Assembly (NCBI GenBank): GCA_032718475.1
Contig: JAUCBJ010000284.1
Location: 1 to 64,000, forward strand
Direction: 5' to 3'
Length of the DNA: 64,000 nucleotides
Origin: Nemertoderma westbladi
Lineage: Eukaryota; Xenacoelomorpha; Nemertodermatida; Nemertodermatidae
The notes beneath the pieces were generated by a model. That model had not been told where the DNA came from, did no database searches, and was given only the letters and a program-made list of their open reading frames with translations. Numbering within the stretch: position 1 is the first letter of the stretch; every line of letters starts with the position of its first letter. A program made the translations under genes and the position numbers. Below, piece by piece: positions 62,651 to 64,000 of the stretch.

Positions 62651-64000
62651 ACGTCTGATCTGATCGTTTATCGATGTGAACGGCGGTCTATCATCGGGGT
62701 CTCGGTTCCAACACGACATCATCAACTGGTAGACGTCGTTGGGGCAGTCGGGCGGTTGCCATAGATACACATGACGGCCTTCACCGTGGTAGACCTCGCC
62801 AATGTTGTTGATAACCTAAGTAAAAATAAATATAAATAAATACTGAAAGAAATTCGATAATGTAAGTTGAAACTTGTATGTTGGTATTAGGTTAACCACA
62901 CAACCAAACATAGTGCTATTTGAAACAGCTTAAGGCGGGTCATATATTTGTTTACAAATAAAAAAAAAAGTTTGTTGAAATTTGTTTACAAACGGGGAAA
63001 CTATTTCCATATAAATCAGTCGCAGTTAATAGTTTTTTCAATAAGACTAAATATAATCGATGTCTGTTAGTTTTACCTGGTCGTCTGTCATATCGCAGTA
63101 TGGTTGGTAGGTACAATAAGTTAATATCTCCCAAAGAGTGACTCCGTACGCCCAAACGTCCGATTTCGTTGAAAATCTCCCCTAAAATCACAAATTAAAT
63201 AGCGCCGTGATGTTATTAAGTCCCAACACTCTACTGCTACTACAATCGGCCTGCTGCATCGAGCTATGCTGGCTTAATAACAAAAATATTTTTCCTACCT
63301 CCATGTAATCCACAAATGGCATGCCCCAATGCAGCGTGCATTAAGAATGCTATGCCGGCTTATCGACAAAATTGCGCCGCCACAACTTCCTATACCCCCA
63401 TGATATTCGCTAGATTATCCGCATCTTCAAGGCCAGTGTCCTTTAAGATGCGTCTCAAGAAAGTCATGGGCTGTCCACCATGCTTATTTTCTCCATGGGG
63501 CTGCCAAAGCACAAGATTGTGCACACGCTGGTCCTCACGGCGAAAACATTGTACCAACATTGTAAACAATAACCAGAGATTCATGTACACAAATAAATAA
63601 CAACAATTTGTTTCTTTGGTAAAATTATCAGTGAACTCTTAATTAGTTTGTACCAAGGGCATCTAGAACATCTTATAATTTGTTTTATGTATTTATTTAG
63701 AATAAATACTATGTTATAGAATTCCTTGGTAGTAAGTATCTTCTTTCCTTAATTAAAATATTTTGAGGATAACTAATTTTAGATCCAGGAAGTTTGTTTT
63801 TCGAGGTTAAAATTTGAAAACAGTCCGAAGGAACAAGATTGTAGCCTATTACGCGATATAAACAAATTATATTAACAAATACCTATAATACTATATTGGC
63901 ACTTACAAATAACAAGCACTCCCATGCCATCCAACGGATGGGTAACATGGCCCTCCCCTCGATCCTGTAGTAGTCCTTACTGTGCAGCTGTCTACTGAGG
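62630..64000 (-). CDS. DDR: Discoidin domain receptor-like tyrosine kinase, 3' exons (partial)
   Basis: Three minus-strand exons of the kinase C-lobe. Exon a (63907-64000, cut by the window edge) reads [20 protein letters not shown] then [11 protein letters not shown], the activation loop with its tyrosine pair and the P+1 loop. Exon b (63077-63181) reads [20 protein letters not shown] and ends [12 protein letters not shown]. Exon c (62630-62815) starts [20 protein letters not shown], contains [14 protein letters not shown] and ends RRRMRHSV before TAA. Splice sites are canonical (GTAAGT, GTAAAA; TTTTAG, ACTTAG) and all joins are in phase 0. The DYYR...[12 protein letters not shown] and VINN.GE....GR.VYL patterns are specific for DDR1/DDR2-type collagen receptors. 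Upstream exons with the discoidin and transmembrane parts lie outside the window. The C-terminal extension past the kinase domain is short. Confidence 0.93.
63320..63547 (-). mobile_element. RTE-like LINE 3' fragment in a DDR intron
   Basis: Reverse complement of the family 3' coding end (from the KPAQHS region through [18 protein letters not shown]). It lies in the intron between the 63907 and 63181 exons, in the same direction as the host gene. Confidence 0.9.

Noticed and set aside
62952-63191. Minus-strand open frame of 79 codons
   Set aside because: It is another frame over the DDR kinase exon 63077-63181; the correct frame gives the kinase motif [15 protein letters not shown].

Overview
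The window is nuclear DNA from an animal, most likely a marine invertebrate; the phylum cannot be settled from the sequence alone. The evidence is a discoidin-domain-receptor tyrosine kinase (an animal-specific family), two secreted fibrinogen-domain proteins, a DPP8/9 protease, the ciliary protein CFAP184/CCDC96, a spliced cytochrome P450, a nuclear tRNA-Cys, and many LINEs, SINEs and DNA-transposon relics in AT-rich DNA. One SINE carries a central domain of the type seen in invertebrate tRNA-SINE superfamilies. Long G:C homopolymers are unusually frequent.

Layout, left to right. 0.3-2.2 kb: a two-exon CYP2-clan P450 with two 1-base frameshifts in exon 1. 2.2-5.6 kb: short hairpin and MITE relics. 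5.6-12.55 kb: a 7-kb minisatellite of a 47-bp unit, then a three-zinc-knuckle (gag-like) ORF at 12.9-13.7 kb and a cluster of about ten consecutive hairpins at 14.25-14.72 kb. 15.1-21.8 kb: nested non-LTR retrotransposons (CR1-like remnant, RTE-like copies, a Jockey/CR1-group element with a 14-bp target duplication). 24.5-28.9 kb: a 1435-residue single-exon ankyrin protein whose C-terminal half is about 34 copies of a 22-residue repeat. 29.2-30.2 kb: a TIR element with a LINE inside it. 31.6-34.1 kb (minus): a single-exon DPP8/9. 35.8-39.1 kb: a 3.3-kb TIR element, again with an RTE-like LINE inside. 40.3-42.0 kb (minus): single-exon CFAP184. 42.5-47.2 kb: LINE remnant, 184-bp palindrome, tRNA-Cys and another LINE copy. 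47.75-47.99 kb: a complete SINE with perfect target duplications. 48.3-57.7 kb: two fibrinogen-domain paralogues separated by a 4.7-kb, 65-bp minisatellite that starts inside the last codons of the first gene, and a 0.8-kb foldback. 62.6-64.0 kb (minus): the last exons of the DDR-like kinase.

The host genes do not form one pathway: detoxification (P450), cytosolic proteolysis (DPP8/9), axonemal structure (CFAP184), secreted recognition proteins (the FReD pair) and collagen signalling (DDR). Shared themes are the scarcity of introns in five complete genes, and tandem arrays that run into coding ends. The same RTE-like LINE family appears at least seven times and some copies are nearly identical, implying recent activity.
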